NCBI GenBank assembly: GCA_021828105.1
Contig: JAKATG010000024.1
Location: 1 to 64,000 of the forward strand
Direction of reading: 5' to 3'
Length of the DNA: 64,000 nt
From: Taklimakanibacter sp021828105
GTDB lineage: Bacteria > Pseudomonadota > Alphaproteobacteria > Rhizobiales > Aestuariivirgaceae
The notes under the pieces were generated by a model. That model was not told the origin of the DNA. It made no database searches and worked only from the letters and a program-made list of their open reading frames with translations. Positions within the stretch are counted from its first letter, which is position 1. Every line of letters begins with the position of its first letter. Below are positions 1-9,339 of this stretch, one piece after another. Position numbers and translations under genes: made by a program.

Positions 1-45
1 ACTGCGGCGCGATCCGCACCCATTGGGTGTCGCTCAACATTAATC

Positions 46-81
46 GATTCAAGGCTGATCTCCATTTTTCAGCCTTGAATC
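46..81. repeat. Perfect inverted repeat (13-bp arms), hairpin
   Basis: Arms GATTCAAGGCTGA (46-58) and TCAGCCTTGAATC (69-81) are perfectly complementary around a 10-nt loop. A short T-rich stretch (AATTTTCT) follows on the plus strand. It lies just beyond the 3' end of the minus-strand DNA ligase gene, so it could act as a transcript end or be a REP-like palindrome. The motif AATCAATTTTCTG right after it recurs beside another palindrome near 25128-25140, which favours a repeat family. Confidence 0.6.
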
Positions 82-131
82 AATTTTCTGCTGATTTGGG
101 AATCCCCTGATTGTAAACAGGCCCTAGAGCA

Positions 132-1706
132 TTACTGCGGCAGAAGCGCCCTCACAGCGTCCAGGGTCTCGGCCTCCTGGGCCGGCTTGTCCCAGCGGAT
201 GCGGTGGACGCGCGGGAAGCGCAAGGCGACGCCGGATTTGTGCCGCGACGACGGCTGGACGGCGTCAAAGGCGATCTCCAGCACCAGGGCTGGCGCCACC
301 TGGCGCACCGGCCCAAAACGCTCGACGGTGTTGTTCCTGATCCAGCGGTCGAGCCTGAGCAGCTCCTCATCGGTGAAGCCCGAATAGGCCTTGCCGACCG
401 GCACCAATTCGTCCGGCGTCTTCCACACACCGAAAGTGTAGTCGGAATAATAGGACGAGCGCTTGCCCGAGCCGCGCTGGGCATACATGAGCACGCAATC
501 GATGGTGAGCGCGGCCCTCTTCCATTTGTACCAGTGGCCCTTGGGACGCCCGGCGAGATAAGGACTTTCCTTGCGCTTCAGCATCAGGCCTTCAATGCCG
601 TTCTCGCGCGCCAACTGCCATTTCTCCTCGAGCTCGCTGAAGGCGGTGAAGGGAACGAGAGCGCTCACATCGGCAAGGCTCGGCGTGAAGCGCTCGTACC
701 AGGCTTCGAGCCGGGCGCGGCGCTCGATGAAGGTCAGGCCGCGGACGTCCTCGGCCCGATCGAACAGAATGTCATAGAGGCGAATGTGGGCCGGATAATC
801 CTGGAGCATCTTGCCCGTCACCGTCTTGCGGTTGAGGCGCTGCTGCAGGTCGTTGAAGGAGGCGACCACGCCGTCGCGCAGGACCAGAAGCTCGCCGTCG
901 AGCACGCCTTCGGCATGGGCAAAAGCCTGGACGATGTCGGGGAAGGCGCCCGAAATGTCATCGCCGGCGCGCGAGAAGAGCCGCACATCGCCCGGACGCG
1001 CGGAAAGCTGCACCCGGATGCCGTCCCATTTCCATTCGGCGGCGACGTCTTGCGGAGCGAAGCTCTGCCAGTCGCCCTCTTCGATCGGATGCGCCAGCAT
1101 CACCGGCCGGAAGGTCGCCTTGCGGCCGGGATCGGGTCTCTCGCCAGCCCCCGTCAGCCAGGCGAACATGTCGCCATAGGGCGGGCTCACGCCATGCCAA
1201 ACCTCCTCGATCTCCTCGACCTCGCGGCCGAAAGCCTGGGCGATACCGGTCTTGGCGAGACGGGCCGAGACGCCGACCCGCAAGGCGCCGCTCAACAGCT
1301 TGAGCAGCGCGAAGCGGCCCTTGGCATCGTTCCGGTCGAGCAGGCGCTCGAGCACGCGCGGAAACTCGCGCGTCGAAGCCCCGCTCACTTGCGCCACCAC
1401 CTCGCTGATGCGCGGCGGCTTGCCGTTCTCCGGGCAATCGGGCCAGAGCAGCGAAACCGTCTCGGCCGTGTCGCCGACATAATCGCGCGACAGGCGGTAG
1501 AGCAGCGGATCGACATGCGGCTCGAGGATGGTCTGGAGCGTCTTGCGGATCGGCAGCCGCAAAGGCAGGCCGTCGGTCAAAGCGGCGAGCGCCCAGCCGC
1601 GATCGGGGTCGGGGGTCGAGCGGAAGTAATCTTCGAGCAGCTTCAGCTTGGCGTTGCGCGCCGTGGTGTAGACGAGCCGATCCAAAAGTTCGGCGAAACT
1701 CTGCAA
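132..1706 (-). CDS. ATP-dependent DNA ligase (cisplatin damage response type)
   Basis: Predicted to seal nicks in double-stranded DNA using ATP, in repair rather than replication. The 524-aa protein has an N-terminal ligase DNA-binding region (about 1-190). The adenylation domain carries the nucleophile motif EWKWDGIR with Lys226, followed by downstream nucleotidyltransferase motifs (GELLVL, GLMLKRK, WYKWKR) and a C-terminal OB-fold. This N-terminal pattern (FAELLDRL, PDPDRG.ALAAL) is typical of the bacterial ligase found next to a beta-CASP exonuclease, as here. The start is TTG at 1706: an AGAGGAA Shine-Dalgarno lies 8 nt upstream and the frame meets a stop (TAA) just above it. The helicase and phosphoesterase often encoded with this pair are not in the window. 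They could lie to the left, although a hairpin at 46-81 separates the gene from the window edge. Confidence 0.9.
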   Translation of the reverse strand: MQSFAELLDRLVYTTARNAKLKLLEDYFRSTPDPDRGWALAALTDGLPLRLPIRKTLQTILEPHVDPLLYRLSRDYVGDTAETVSLLWPDCPENGKPPRISEVVAQVSGASTREFPRVLERLLDRNDAKGRFALLKLLSGALRVGVSARLAKTGIAQAFGREVEEIEEVWHGVSPPYGDMFAWLTGAGERPDPGRKATFRPVMLAHPIEEGDWQSFAPQDVAAEWKWDGIRVQLSARPGDVRLFSRAGDDISGAFPDIVQAFAHAEGVLDGELLVLRDGVVASFNDLQQRLNRKTVTGKMLQDYPAHIRLYDILFDRAEDVRGLTFIERRARLEAWYERFTPSLADVSALVPFTAFSELEEKWQLARENGIEGLMLKRKESPYLAGRPKGHWYKWKRAALTIDCVLMYAQRGSGKRSSYYSDYTFGVWKTPDELVPVGKAYSGFTDEELLRLDRWIRNNTVERFGPVRQVAPALVLEIAFDAVQPSSRHKSGVALRFPRVHRIRWDKPAQEAETLDAVRALLPQ

Positions 1707-1773
1707 AACTGGATTCCTCTTTAGTTGCGCATCGGCTTATCCGAAAACCGTGCCCACTTTTCGGGCCGATGCG

Positions 1774-2781
1774 CTAATCTCCTTCGTCTTCAAACCCAAC
1801 GAGCGCCAGCGCCCGGCCGCGCCTGCCCATGAGCCCGATCTGGTGCACCAGCGCATCCTCGCGGCCATGGGTGACCCAGATCTCCCCCGCCCCCGTCTCC
1901 TCGATGGTCGAAAGGAGCTCCGGCCAGTCGCAATGATCGGACACGACGAGCGGCAATTCAACGCCATGCTGGCGGGCGCGGCCCCTGACCCGCATCCAGC
2001 CCGAGGCATAGCAGGTCAAGGGATCGGCGAGCCGCCTCGACCAGCGATCGCTCAAGGCGCTGGGCGGGCACAAGACCAGCGCCCCCTTCAATTCCTCGGG
2101 CGTCGCGTCCATCACGTTGCGCAAATCGCCCAGATCCACGCCGAGACTGACATAGAGATCGCACAGGCTGCGCAAGCCGCCATGCAGATAGATCGGGCGG
2201 TCATAGCCCGCTTGGCGCACGAGCGCGATCATGCGCTGGCACTTGCCGAGATTATAGGCGCCGAGAAGATGAGTGCGCCCGGGATTGGCGGCCATCGACG
2301 CCAGCAGCCGGCGGGCTTCCTTCTCGGCCGGCTCATGGCGGAAGACCGGCAGGCCGAAGGTCGCCTCGGTGATGAAGAGATCGCAGGTGACGAGCTCGAA
2401 GGCCGAGCAGGTCGGGTCGGACTTTCGCTTATAGTCGCCGGAGACGACCACCCGCGTGCCCTGCCATTCGAGCACGATCTGGGCCGAGCCCAGTATATGG
2501 CCGGCGGGAACCAGCCTGACCGAGACGCCATTGACGGTCGCCATGCCATTGGCGGCGGCAAAGCTTCCCGCGCAATCGGCGCCATAGCGCACTTTCATGA
2601 TCTCGATGGTTTCGGCGGTGGCGAGCACGGCGCCATGGCCTGATCGGGCGTGGTCGCCATGGCCGTGGGTGATGACCGCCCGGTCGACGGGCAGATGCGG
2701 ATCGATATGGAACTGGCCCGGCTCGCAATAAAGCCCGCGCTCGGTCGGATAAAGCCAGCTCTCGGGACGAGATTTCACCAT
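1774..2781 (-). CDS. Ligase-associated exonuclease, metallo-beta-lactamase/beta-CASP fold
   Basis: Predicted nuclease of the metallo-beta-lactamase superfamily that processes DNA ends for the neighbouring ligase (role inferred from context and family). The 335-aa protein shows the metal-binding motif HGHGDHAR (His39, His41, Asp43, His44), a later GHILGSAQ histidine motif, GDYKR, and a beta-CASP-like C-terminal half. It ends 67 bp before the ligase start on the same strand, so the two are likely co-transcribed with the exonuclease first. ATG at 2781 is preceded by a GAGGA ribosome site. The protein resembles mRNA 3'-end processing nucleases (CPSF73-like), but the pairing with a ligase points to DNA repair. 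Confidence 0.88.
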   Translation of the reverse strand: MVKSRPESWLYPTERGLYCEPGQFHIDPHLPVDRAVITHGHGDHARSGHGAVLATAETIEIMKVRYGADCAGSFAAANGMATVNGVSVRLVPAGHILGSAQIVLEWQGTRVVVSGDYKRKSDPTCSAFELVTCDLFITEATFGLPVFRHEPAEKEARRLLASMAANPGRTHLLGAYNLGKCQRMIALVRQAGYDRPIYLHGGLRSLCDLYVSLGVDLGDLRNVMDATPEELKGALVLCPPSALSDRWSRRLADPLTCYASGWMRVRGRARQHGVELPLVVSDHCDWPELLSTIEETGAGEIWVTHGREDALVHQIGLMGRRGRALALVGFEDEGD

Positions 2782-3021
2782 GGGTCCTCATATGGGGTTC
2801 ATCCCACATAAGACCATGCCGATGTCAGTTTCTGTCAGGAGAGCCGCCTAGGCGCGGACTCATTAGCCCGCAACCAAATTCGGATTGATGCGAGTTTGAC
2901 GAACGCCCTACCGGGCTCGACCGGTCGCGAATGACCCAAAGCGGTCCTGGGGAGTGATAGACTTTGGTGCAGCGCGTCAATACACTCCAACGATCACTTA
3001 TTTGGAGAGCTTCTGCTATCC

Positions 3022-4791
3022 ATGGCCGAGGTTCGGGTTCAACGCCGCCTTGCCGCAATCCTGGCCGCAGATGTGGTCGGCTACAGCCGACTAATGGAAC
3101 AGGACGAGGCGGGCACGCTAGCGGCCCTCCAGGGACGGCGCCGCGAGATTGTCGGCCCGCTTGTCAATGAGCACAACGGCCGGATAATCAAGGTGATGGG
3201 CGACGGCGAGCTCGTCGAATTCGCCAGTGCGGTCGATGCTGTCTCGTGTGCAGTCGAAATGCAAAAGCGATTTGCCGAGGACAACCGCAGCCTGCCCGAG
3301 GAGCGCCGCATCATTCTCCGCATCGGCATCAATCTCGGCGACATCATCGTCGAAAACAACGATCTCTATGGTGATGGCGTCAACATTGCGGCACGGCTAG
3401 AAGCGCTGGCTGAGCCCGGCGGCATCTACATCTCGGCCAAGGTCTACGAGGAAGTACGCGGAAAATACGCCGCGCGTTTTGAAGATATCGGCGAGCAGGT
3501 AATTAAGAACATCGCCCGTCCCATTCGAACCTACCGCCTACGCCGAGATGGGCCAATAGACTCGTCTAGCCCCGCACGCCCGGCGGTCAGCCTTCCCGAC
3601 AAGCCCTCGATTGCCATCTTGCCATTCCAGAATATGAGCGGGGACGCAGAACAGGAGTATTTCGCCGACGGCATGGTGGAAGACATCACCACCGCCTTGT
3701 CGCGCCTGCGCTGGCTGTTTGTCATCGCCCGCAACTCGAGTTTCACCTACAAGGGGCGGGCCGTAGACGTGAAGCAGGTCGGGCGCGAGCTCGGTGTGCG
3801 CTATGTGCTCGAGGGCAGCGTGCGCAAGTCGGCGGACCGGGTACGTATCACTGGACAGCTGATCGATGCGACGACAGGAGCTCATTTGTGGGCGGATCGA
3901 TTTGATGGAAACCTCGCCAATATATTCGATCTTCAGGATCAGGTGGCAACGAGTGTTGTCGGTGCCATTGCACCGAAGCTCGAACAGGCCGAGATTGAGC
4001 GGGCCAAGCGCAAGCCGACCGAGAGCCTTGATGCCTACGATTTCTTTCTCCGCGGCATGTCGGCGTTTCACCAGTTCAACAAGGCGGCCAACATAGAGGC
4101 GCTGGCGTTCTTTCTCCGAGCAAGTGAACTCGATCCCAACTTTGCATCCGCTTATGGCATGGCGGCACGATGTTACCTGCAGAGGATCGGTTTCGGTTGG
4201 GTGGCCGACCGTCAGCGCGAGGCGGCCGAAGCTGAGAAGCTAGCGCGGCGCGCCGCCGACCTTGGGAAGGATGACGCAGTAGCGCTAAGTGCCGCAGGGT
4301 TTGTGCTCGTCAATGTCGTGGGCGATTTAGAATACGGTGATACCCTCATTGATCGCGCGCTCGCGCTCAATCCGAACCTTGCGGGGGGATGGCATTTCAG
4401 CGCTTTGGCTAAAGCATTCCTCGGTCAAACTGACGTAGCAATCGAGCGGGCGAGCCGTGCGATGCGGTTGAGCCCTCAGGATCCGCAACAGTTTGGCATG
4501 AAGATCGCCATGGCATGGGCTCATTTCTTTGCTTGCCGTTATGAAGAAGCTTTTTCTTGGTCACAGGCGGCCGTCAGGGAGCAATCAAATTTCTTCATGG
4601 CGATCGCCGTCAATGCTGCAAGTGCCGCACTCGCCGGAAAGACCGAGGAAGCTGCCAAGGCAATGGCTCGCCTGCGCGAACTTAACCCCACGCTACGCGT
4701 TTCGAATCTCAAAAGCTTCATGCCGATATATCGCGCACAGGATTTCGAGCGATGGACTGAAGGTCTAAGAAAGGCGGGATTACCCGGATGA
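3022..4791 (+). CDS. Class III adenylate/guanylate cyclase with TolB-like and TPR domains
   Basis: Predicted cytoplasmic nucleotide cyclase of 589 aa. Residues about 1-180 form the class III catalytic domain: metal-binding aspartates in AADVVGYSRLM and GDGELVEF, and the transition-state Asn/Arg pair in GDGVNIAARLE. Residues about 195-330 match the TolB N-terminal-like/FlgO-like domain (KPSIAILPF, EYFADGMVEDI, FVIARNSSF, VLEGSVRKS), followed by TPR-type helices to the C-terminus. No signal peptide or membrane segment is visible. The same architecture is encoded on the minus strand at 35354-37117, and the TolB-TPR part recurs in the winged-helix protein at 12224-14281. Which nucleotide is made and what the TPR part senses cannot be told from sequence. 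ATG follows a GGAG at about 12 nt. Confidence 0.85.
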   Translation: MAEVRVQRRLAAILAADVVGYSRLMEQDEAGTLAALQGRRREIVGPLVNEHNGRIIKVMGDGELVEFASAVDAVSCAVEMQKRFAEDNRSLPEERRIILRIGINLGDIIVENNDLYGDGVNIAARLEALAEPGGIYISAKVYEEVRGKYAARFEDIGEQVIKNIARPIRTYRLRRDGPIDSSSPARPAVSLPDKPSIAILPFQNMSGDAEQEYFADGMVEDITTALSRLRWLFVIARNSSFTYKGRAVDVKQVGRELGVRYVLEGSVRKSADRVRITGQLIDATTGAHLWADRFDGNLANIFDLQDQVATSVVGAIAPKLEQAEIERAKRKPTESLDAYDFFLRGMSAFHQFNKAANIEALAFFLRASELDPNFASAYGMAARCYLQRIGFGWVADRQREAAEAEKLARRAADLGKDDAVALSAAGFVLVNVVGDLEYGDTLIDRALALNPNLAGGWHFSALAKAFLGQTDVAIERASRAMRLSPQDPQQFGMKIAMAWAHFFACRYEEAFSWSQAAVREQSNFFMAIAVNAASAALAGKTEEAAKAMARLRELNPTLRVSNLKSFMPIYRAQDFERWTEGLRKAGLPG

Positions 4792-4996
4792 ACGGTACAT
4801 GCCTCGGTGCAAGTAGGTCCTACCCAAGCCGGCACCGCCTCCATGAAGCTCACGCCGATTGCTGTCGAAAAGACGCGGCTCCTGGGCGAGTAGCGCCGCG
4901 AACTCCGGCCTCACTCCGCTCACGGTCGCCCTGAACAAAATTCAACGTGTCTAGATTCAGCCACTTGCTCCAGGACGGCTCATCCTGGTCAAGCGC

Positions 4997-5626
4997 CTAT
5001 GCCTGTTTCCATTCTTGTTCCACGAATTCCTTGGACGAGTTGGTTTTGGGAAACGGAATATCGGGGACCTCGACCCTCAGAAATTCACACAGTGGCCGCC
5101 ACCCGTCGCGCAAATCAAATGTCAGGAGACGGTCGGCGGGGATTTCGGACTGTACATCGGCAATATGGTTCTTGAAGGCTTGCGTGGCGTGCTGTCTTTC
5201 GGAAATGCGGCCGTTGAAGACCTGAGCAGCGACCATCTCGTGGCCCATCTCGCAGATCGCATTCACATGTGGCGACGAATGGTGCCCGCGTGCCGCGAGA
5301 AATGGGACAATCGTGGCTTGCACACTATCGAACCACTCATCCGGATCGCGCACCGATAGAACCACTTTCGCCGTTGGGTAGTGTCGGACAAGTTCGCGCC
5401 AGTATCGCGCGCCCGGCCAGTCCACCTGCGAGCGGTAGCCCCGAAAGACGTGGTCCCAATCGACCTTCTCGCCGCGCGCCAATGCTTCCCAATCAACAAG
5501 GCGCTCTGGATTGTCGCGAACTTCGAACATGTGGTGGCAAGGCCCGAAGCCCAGTTGCTCGAGCGCGATCTTAAGAGAATTCGTACCAGTCCGACCAAAA
5601 CCCGGACCAATAACCTCAAGAGGCAT
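4997..5626 (-). CDS. Sulfotransferase-family protein
   Basis: 209-aa protein starting with a P-loop-like motif (VIGPGFGRTGTNSLKIAL). In the sulfotransferase family this motif binds the 5'-phosphosulfate of PAPS. The later stretch KVVLSVRDPDEWFDS resembles the family's 3'-phosphate-binding segment. The pattern fits the compact bacterial Sulfotransferase_4-like group. No signal peptide is seen. The acceptor is unknown, and no PAPS-making or polysaccharide genes lie nearby to suggest one. It stands alone between divergent or unrelated genes. Some members of this fold are not proven sulfotransferases, so the enzymatic call is inference. Confidence 0.75.
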   Translation of the reverse strand: MPLEVIGPGFGRTGTNSLKIALEQLGFGPCHHMFEVRDNPERLVDWEALARGEKVDWDHVFRGYRSQVDWPGARYWRELVRHYPTAKVVLSVRDPDEWFDSVQATIVPFLAARGHHSSPHVNAICEMGHEMVAAQVFNGRISERQHATQAFKNHIADVQSEIPADRLLTFDLRDGWRPLCEFLRVEVPDIPFPKTNSSKEFVEQEWKQA

Positions 5627-5778
5627 GCGTTCGTTCCGAGCAGTCGCTGAATCGATAACCCTCCTATCTTAGTTACGGCACCTGCTCGCGACAAGCCGAT
5701 CGATGGTCACGCTAGAGGCGACAAGAAATGGGGACAAAGGACCGTGCGCCGGATCGGAGCTCTGGTCTGTTCGCTGGG

Positions 5779-7218
5779 CTACTCCTGGATATGTCCGGCT
5801 TCTTTTAGGAGCCTTTCCTGGAAAGCAGCGATATTGTCCAGAGTCGTCTTGGCGTCCTGCTTGCCGGTGATGGCAAGATCATACTGCTCCTGGCCCTGCG
5901 CGAGCAGCTCGAAGAACTCGGGAATGTGCCAGGCATCCTTCTGCCATTCGAGGCCCGGCGCCCAGGTCCGGTTCCACGGGCGGTAATCCAGATACTTCGG
6001 GTCGTTGTAGACCGACTTGATGGCACTCTGGCCGCCGGCCGCGGCGAAAGCGTGCTGCGTGCCGGTTGAGAGCCACCACTTCACGAAGTCGACAATCTCC
6101 TTGATCTGCTTGTCATCGGACCAGGTCATGATCACGAACGGCTGACCGCCGATATTCGACCAGCGGACGAGCTTGCCGTCGGCGCCGCGCAGGCCCGGCA
6201 TCTGGGCGAAAGCGACCTTGTGGGCCACCTTCGACGTCTCCGGGTTGATCGTGTTTTCGGCAAGGCCAATATACTCGATGTTCATCGCGAGCTTGCCTTC
6301 GCGGAATAGCTCGTCAGTCTTCAGTGCGTCCATTCCGCCAGTCTTGACGATCGGGGGCATGTACTTGGTGAGTCTCAGATAGTGGTCGAGCGCCTTCACC
6401 GCCTCCGGCGAGTTCACGACGCCTTCTGCGTGGCCGGTGGGCGCCTGGGCCTCGTCCCAGATATTCCCGCCATGCTGCCAGATGAAGCCGTTAATCTGCC
6501 TCGTGCTGTTGTTGTAGGCCCTGCCGGCTTGATAGGCGATCCCGTAAAAGTCGTCGCCCGCGGGTTTGCCAGCGAGCATGTCGCCCTTTTGGCGCATGAA
6601 GAACTCGCCCATCTTCTCGAACGTGTCCCAATCGACATCATCCATCTCTTCGGGCGTGCAGGGAAGTTTCTGATTGTACTTCGCCCGGAAATTCTTTTGC
6701 TCATCCTCGTTGCAGACGATGTCAGTGCGATAGTAATTGATCAGAATATCCGGCATCTGCGGGAAGCCGTAGTAGTTCTCGGACTTGTACGGATAGGTCG
6801 CGTAGGCCTGCAGCGGGTTCGGATGCATGTCCGACAGTGTTGCCTTGAGGCCCGGGTCGGCGTCGATCAGGTCGTTGATCTTGCGGTAGTAGCCGGCCTC
6901 GATGAAGGCGCCGAGCCACTGCGAGTCCGACACCGCCATGTTGTACTTTTTCTCGCCGGACGTGAGCGAAGTGTTGAGGCGGGTGTAGTAATCCGGCCAC
7001 GGAATGAAGTCGATATCGAGCTTCACGTGGTTGCCGGATGGCGCCTTGTAATTCTTGTTGAACAGGTCCTTCATGATGCGGGTCGGCGGCCAGTCGGGCA
7101 CCGCCATGTGCAACACCACTTCTTCAGCCAGGGCGGGCGTAGCCACCCCGCCGAAGTTCAGCGCGATGGCCGTCGCAACTACCGCAGTCCAGATCGGCAG
7201 TTTCGTCTTGCAGCTCAT
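5779..7218 (-). CDS. ABC transporter extracellular solute-binding protein, family 1
   Basis: 479-aa periplasmic binding protein. Residues about 1-31 form a signal peptide ending in ATPALA-EE. The mature part has the family 1 (carbohydrate-type) layout: VVLHMAVPDWPP, a DYYTRLNTSLTSGEKKYNMAVSD stretch, a central WDTFEKMGEFFM helix and a C-terminal WWLSTGTQHAFAAAGGQSA segment. An AGGGAGG ribosome site lies directly upstream of ATG 7218. No permease or ATPase gene is adjacent on either side, so it is an orphan that must pair with a transporter elsewhere. The ligand is unknown; sugars or polyols are usual for the family. Confidence 0.85.
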   Translation of the reverse strand: MSCKTKLPIWTAVVATAIALNFGGVATPALAEEVVLHMAVPDWPPTRIMKDLFNKNYKAPSGNHVKLDIDFIPWPDYYTRLNTSLTSGEKKYNMAVSDSQWLGAFIEAGYYRKINDLIDADPGLKATLSDMHPNPLQAYATYPYKSENYYGFPQMPDILINYYRTDIVCNEDEQKNFRAKYNQKLPCTPEEMDDVDWDTFEKMGEFFMRQKGDMLAGKPAGDDFYGIAYQAGRAYNNSTRQINGFIWQHGGNIWDEAQAPTGHAEGVVNSPEAVKALDHYLRLTKYMPPIVKTGGMDALKTDELFREGKLAMNIEYIGLAENTINPETSKVAHKVAFAQMPGLRGADGKLVRWSNIGGQPFVIMTWSDDKQIKEIVDFVKWWLSTGTQHAFAAAGGQSAIKSVYNDPKYLDYRPWNRTWAPGLEWQKDAWHIPEFFELLAQGQEQYDLAITGKQDAKTTLDNIAAFQERLLKEAGHIQE

Positions 7219-7768
7219 TCTTTTCCTCCCTTTGTTAGCTCTTGCTGGCTTTCAGTGTCCACCACGCGGTGCCGAACGCCCGCCGTCATCCGGATGAGTA
7301 AGACGCGCTTGAGCCGGGTCGAAGGAGAAGTAAGCCGATCACCATGAGTGTAAACGCCAGCCGCCCGTGCCTCCGGCAGGTCTATTTTAGCTGAAACGAA
7401 AGCTCTCACGATATTTTCTTTCGTGCCTTGCCGAGCTGGTCCCGGACGCACGCGCTCAACGGTGGCTGGAAGTTGGTGGCAATGAATTCACCATGCGAGG
7501 AATCGCCCTTCCTGACTGGAATCGGGAATATCCGGTCCTTGTGTGGCTCTTGGCCAAGGTCCGCTGTTCGTAGCATGCCGGTCGTCGTCAGAGGAGGAGG
7601 CTCTCGCGGGTGAAAGCCGGTCGCTCGCCAAGGCGAAAGGCTGGGTCTGCGCGACGGCCGATTGAGCTTGCGAGACCTGTTCGATTGGGCCAGCGATCTT
7701 GACCGCGAGCGCTCTCCAATTCAGGCTGTGGAGGGGTTGATGCGCGCCCAGATCTGATTCTAGGCAAC
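7219..7768. other. Long intergenic region (550 bp), no convincing gene
   Basis: Lies between divergent genes for the orphan binding protein and cardiolipin synthase, so it should hold both promoters. I see one small dyad, ACGAAAG (7396-7402) and CTTTCGT (7418-7424), that could be an operator. Short open frames here lack coding character or a ribosome site. Nothing else recognised. Confidence 0.5.
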
Positions 7769-9184
7769 ATGACGACATTCTTCTCGATCCTTCATATCGC
7801 CCTGTTCTGCGCGGTCAGCCTGAGAATCCTGGCCCGTCCCCAGTTGAACACCCACGTGCGAACCGCCTGGATCTTCGTGCTTTTGGTGCTGCCGTTCATC
7901 GGGCCTGTTCTCTACCTGCTGATCGGCGAAATCCATTTCGGTGGGCCAGACCGGAAACACACTGATGCGGCGGTCGCGGCGACTGGCCCTGCCGTTCTGG
8001 CCAGCGGCGGGGCTCCAGACCTGCCGCGATGGGGGCCAGCCAGCGGCTTTGCCACCTCGATCAACGGTTTTGGCGTGACGATAGGCAACCGCGCCGAATT
8101 GCTGCAAAGCCCCGAGGGCGCCCGCCGACGCCTGGTCGAGGACATGGATGCGGCCACCCAGACGATCAGCGTCCTCTATTACATCTGGCTCGACGATGAG
8201 ACGGGCTTGCGCGTAGCTGATGCCCTGATCCGCGCCGCCAAACGCGGCGTGCGCTGCCGGGCCATCGCCGACGCCATCGGCTCCGGCGCCTTTATCGCTT
8301 CAGATATGTGGGGACGGCTCAAGGACGCAGGCGTGGAAACCTCCGTTGCTCTGCCGATCGGCAATCCTCTCAAGACCATGCTCTACAGGCGGCTCGACCT
8401 GCGCAACCACCGCAAGATCACCGTGATCGACGGCAGGATTTGTCATTGCGGCAGCCAGAACTGCGCCGACGCCGCCTTCCTGCCCAAGGCGAAATTCGCT
8501 CCGTGGGTAGACGTCATGGCGCGATTCGAGGGGCCGGTGGCGCATCAGATGAACCTGCTGTTCGCACAAAACTGGCTCGCCGATCATCCCGGAGAAATCT
8601 CGGACTTTGTCCGCGAGGTCCCTGGTCTCGACCATGGGTTTCCGGCCCAGGTTGTCGGCACGGGCCCCAACATCAGCCGTGACGCGACCGCGCAATTGTT
8701 TTCCCGCATCATCTGTGCCGCCCGGCGCGAGCTGATCATCACCACGCCCTATTTTGTCCCGGGCGAAGTCGTCTGCGCGGCGATCCTGGGCGCCGCCCTG
8801 GCCGGAGCGAAAGTCACACTCATCGTGCCGCACCGCAACGATTCTGCCTTCGTCGCGTGCGCCAGCCGCTCCTATTACCCGCAACTGATCGATGCAGGCG
8901 TGACGATCGCCGAGTATAATGGCGGCCTCCTGCACTCCAAGATCATGACGGTGGACGGCGAGACGACCTTCCTGGGCTCGTCCAACATGGATATCCGCAG
9001 TTTCGACTTGAACTTCGAGAACGATATCCTGCTGTTCGATGAAAAACTCACCGCCGACATTCGCCAGCGCCAGATGGACTATCTGGAGAAGTCGACCCTG
9101 GTCGATCTTGCCGAGGTGCGCGCATGGCCGACCTGGCGGCGCATCTGGTACAACGCCTTCGCCACGCTGGGACCTTTGCTGTAG
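7769..9184 (+). CDS. cls: Cardiolipin synthase (phospholipase D family)
   Basis: Predicted inner-membrane enzyme that joins two phosphatidylglycerol molecules into cardiolipin and glycerol. The 471-aa protein begins with two hydrophobic segments (about 1-20 and 30-50). It has two HKD motifs: HRKITVIDG near residue 213 and HSKIMTVDG near residue 391, each followed by the expected GSxN-type sequence (GSQN, GSSN). Length and layout match bacterial ClsA/ClsB-type enzymes. There is no strong Shine-Dalgarno before ATG 7769. The cupin and phoX genes follow on the same strand, with a 155-bp gap to the cupin. Confidence 0.9.
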   Translation: MTTFFSILHIALFCAVSLRILARPQLNTHVRTAWIFVLLVLPFIGPVLYLLIGEIHFGGPDRKHTDAAVAATGPAVLASGGAPDLPRWGPASGFATSINGFGVTIGNRAELLQSPEGARRRLVEDMDAATQTISVLYYIWLDDETGLRVADALIRAAKRGVRCRAIADAIGSGAFIASDMWGRLKDAGVETSVALPIGNPLKTMLYRRLDLRNHRKITVIDGRICHCGSQNCADAAFLPKAKFAPWVDVMARFEGPVAHQMNLLFAQNWLADHPGEISDFVREVPGLDHGFPAQVVGTGPNISRDATAQLFSRIICAARRELIITTPYFVPGEVVCAAILGAALAGAKVTLIVPHRNDSAFVACASRSYYPQLIDAGVTIAEYNGGLLHSKIMTVDGETTFLGSSNMDIRSFDLNFENDILLFDEKLTADIRQRQMDYLEKSTLVDLAEVRAWPTWRRIWYNAFATLGPLL

Positions 9185-9339
9185 CCGCTGCGGCGACAGT
9201 GACGCCGGTCGGATTTGCACCTTTCAACAGGCAGGAGTAGCATCTGAGTGGGGGCGGAAGGCCATCGAAACGGGACTTTCAGCTTCTCATCCGAACCTGC
9301 CGAATCTCCCTGCGAGGTGGCCTCAAGGGAGGAATGACG

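Noticed and set aside
204..1724. 506-aa plus-strand open frame opposite the DNA ligase
   Set aside because: Shadow of the high-GC ligase gene: no family motif, biased composition, and the minus-strand frame has clear ligase motifs.
2788..2812. LexA (GTTC-N7-GTTC) site before the exonuclease-ligase pair
   Set aside because: One GTTC is present but the second half is missing at the required spacing.
7493..7573. 26-codon frame in the 7.2-7.8 kb gap
   Set aside because: Very short, no ribosome site, no recognisable sequence.
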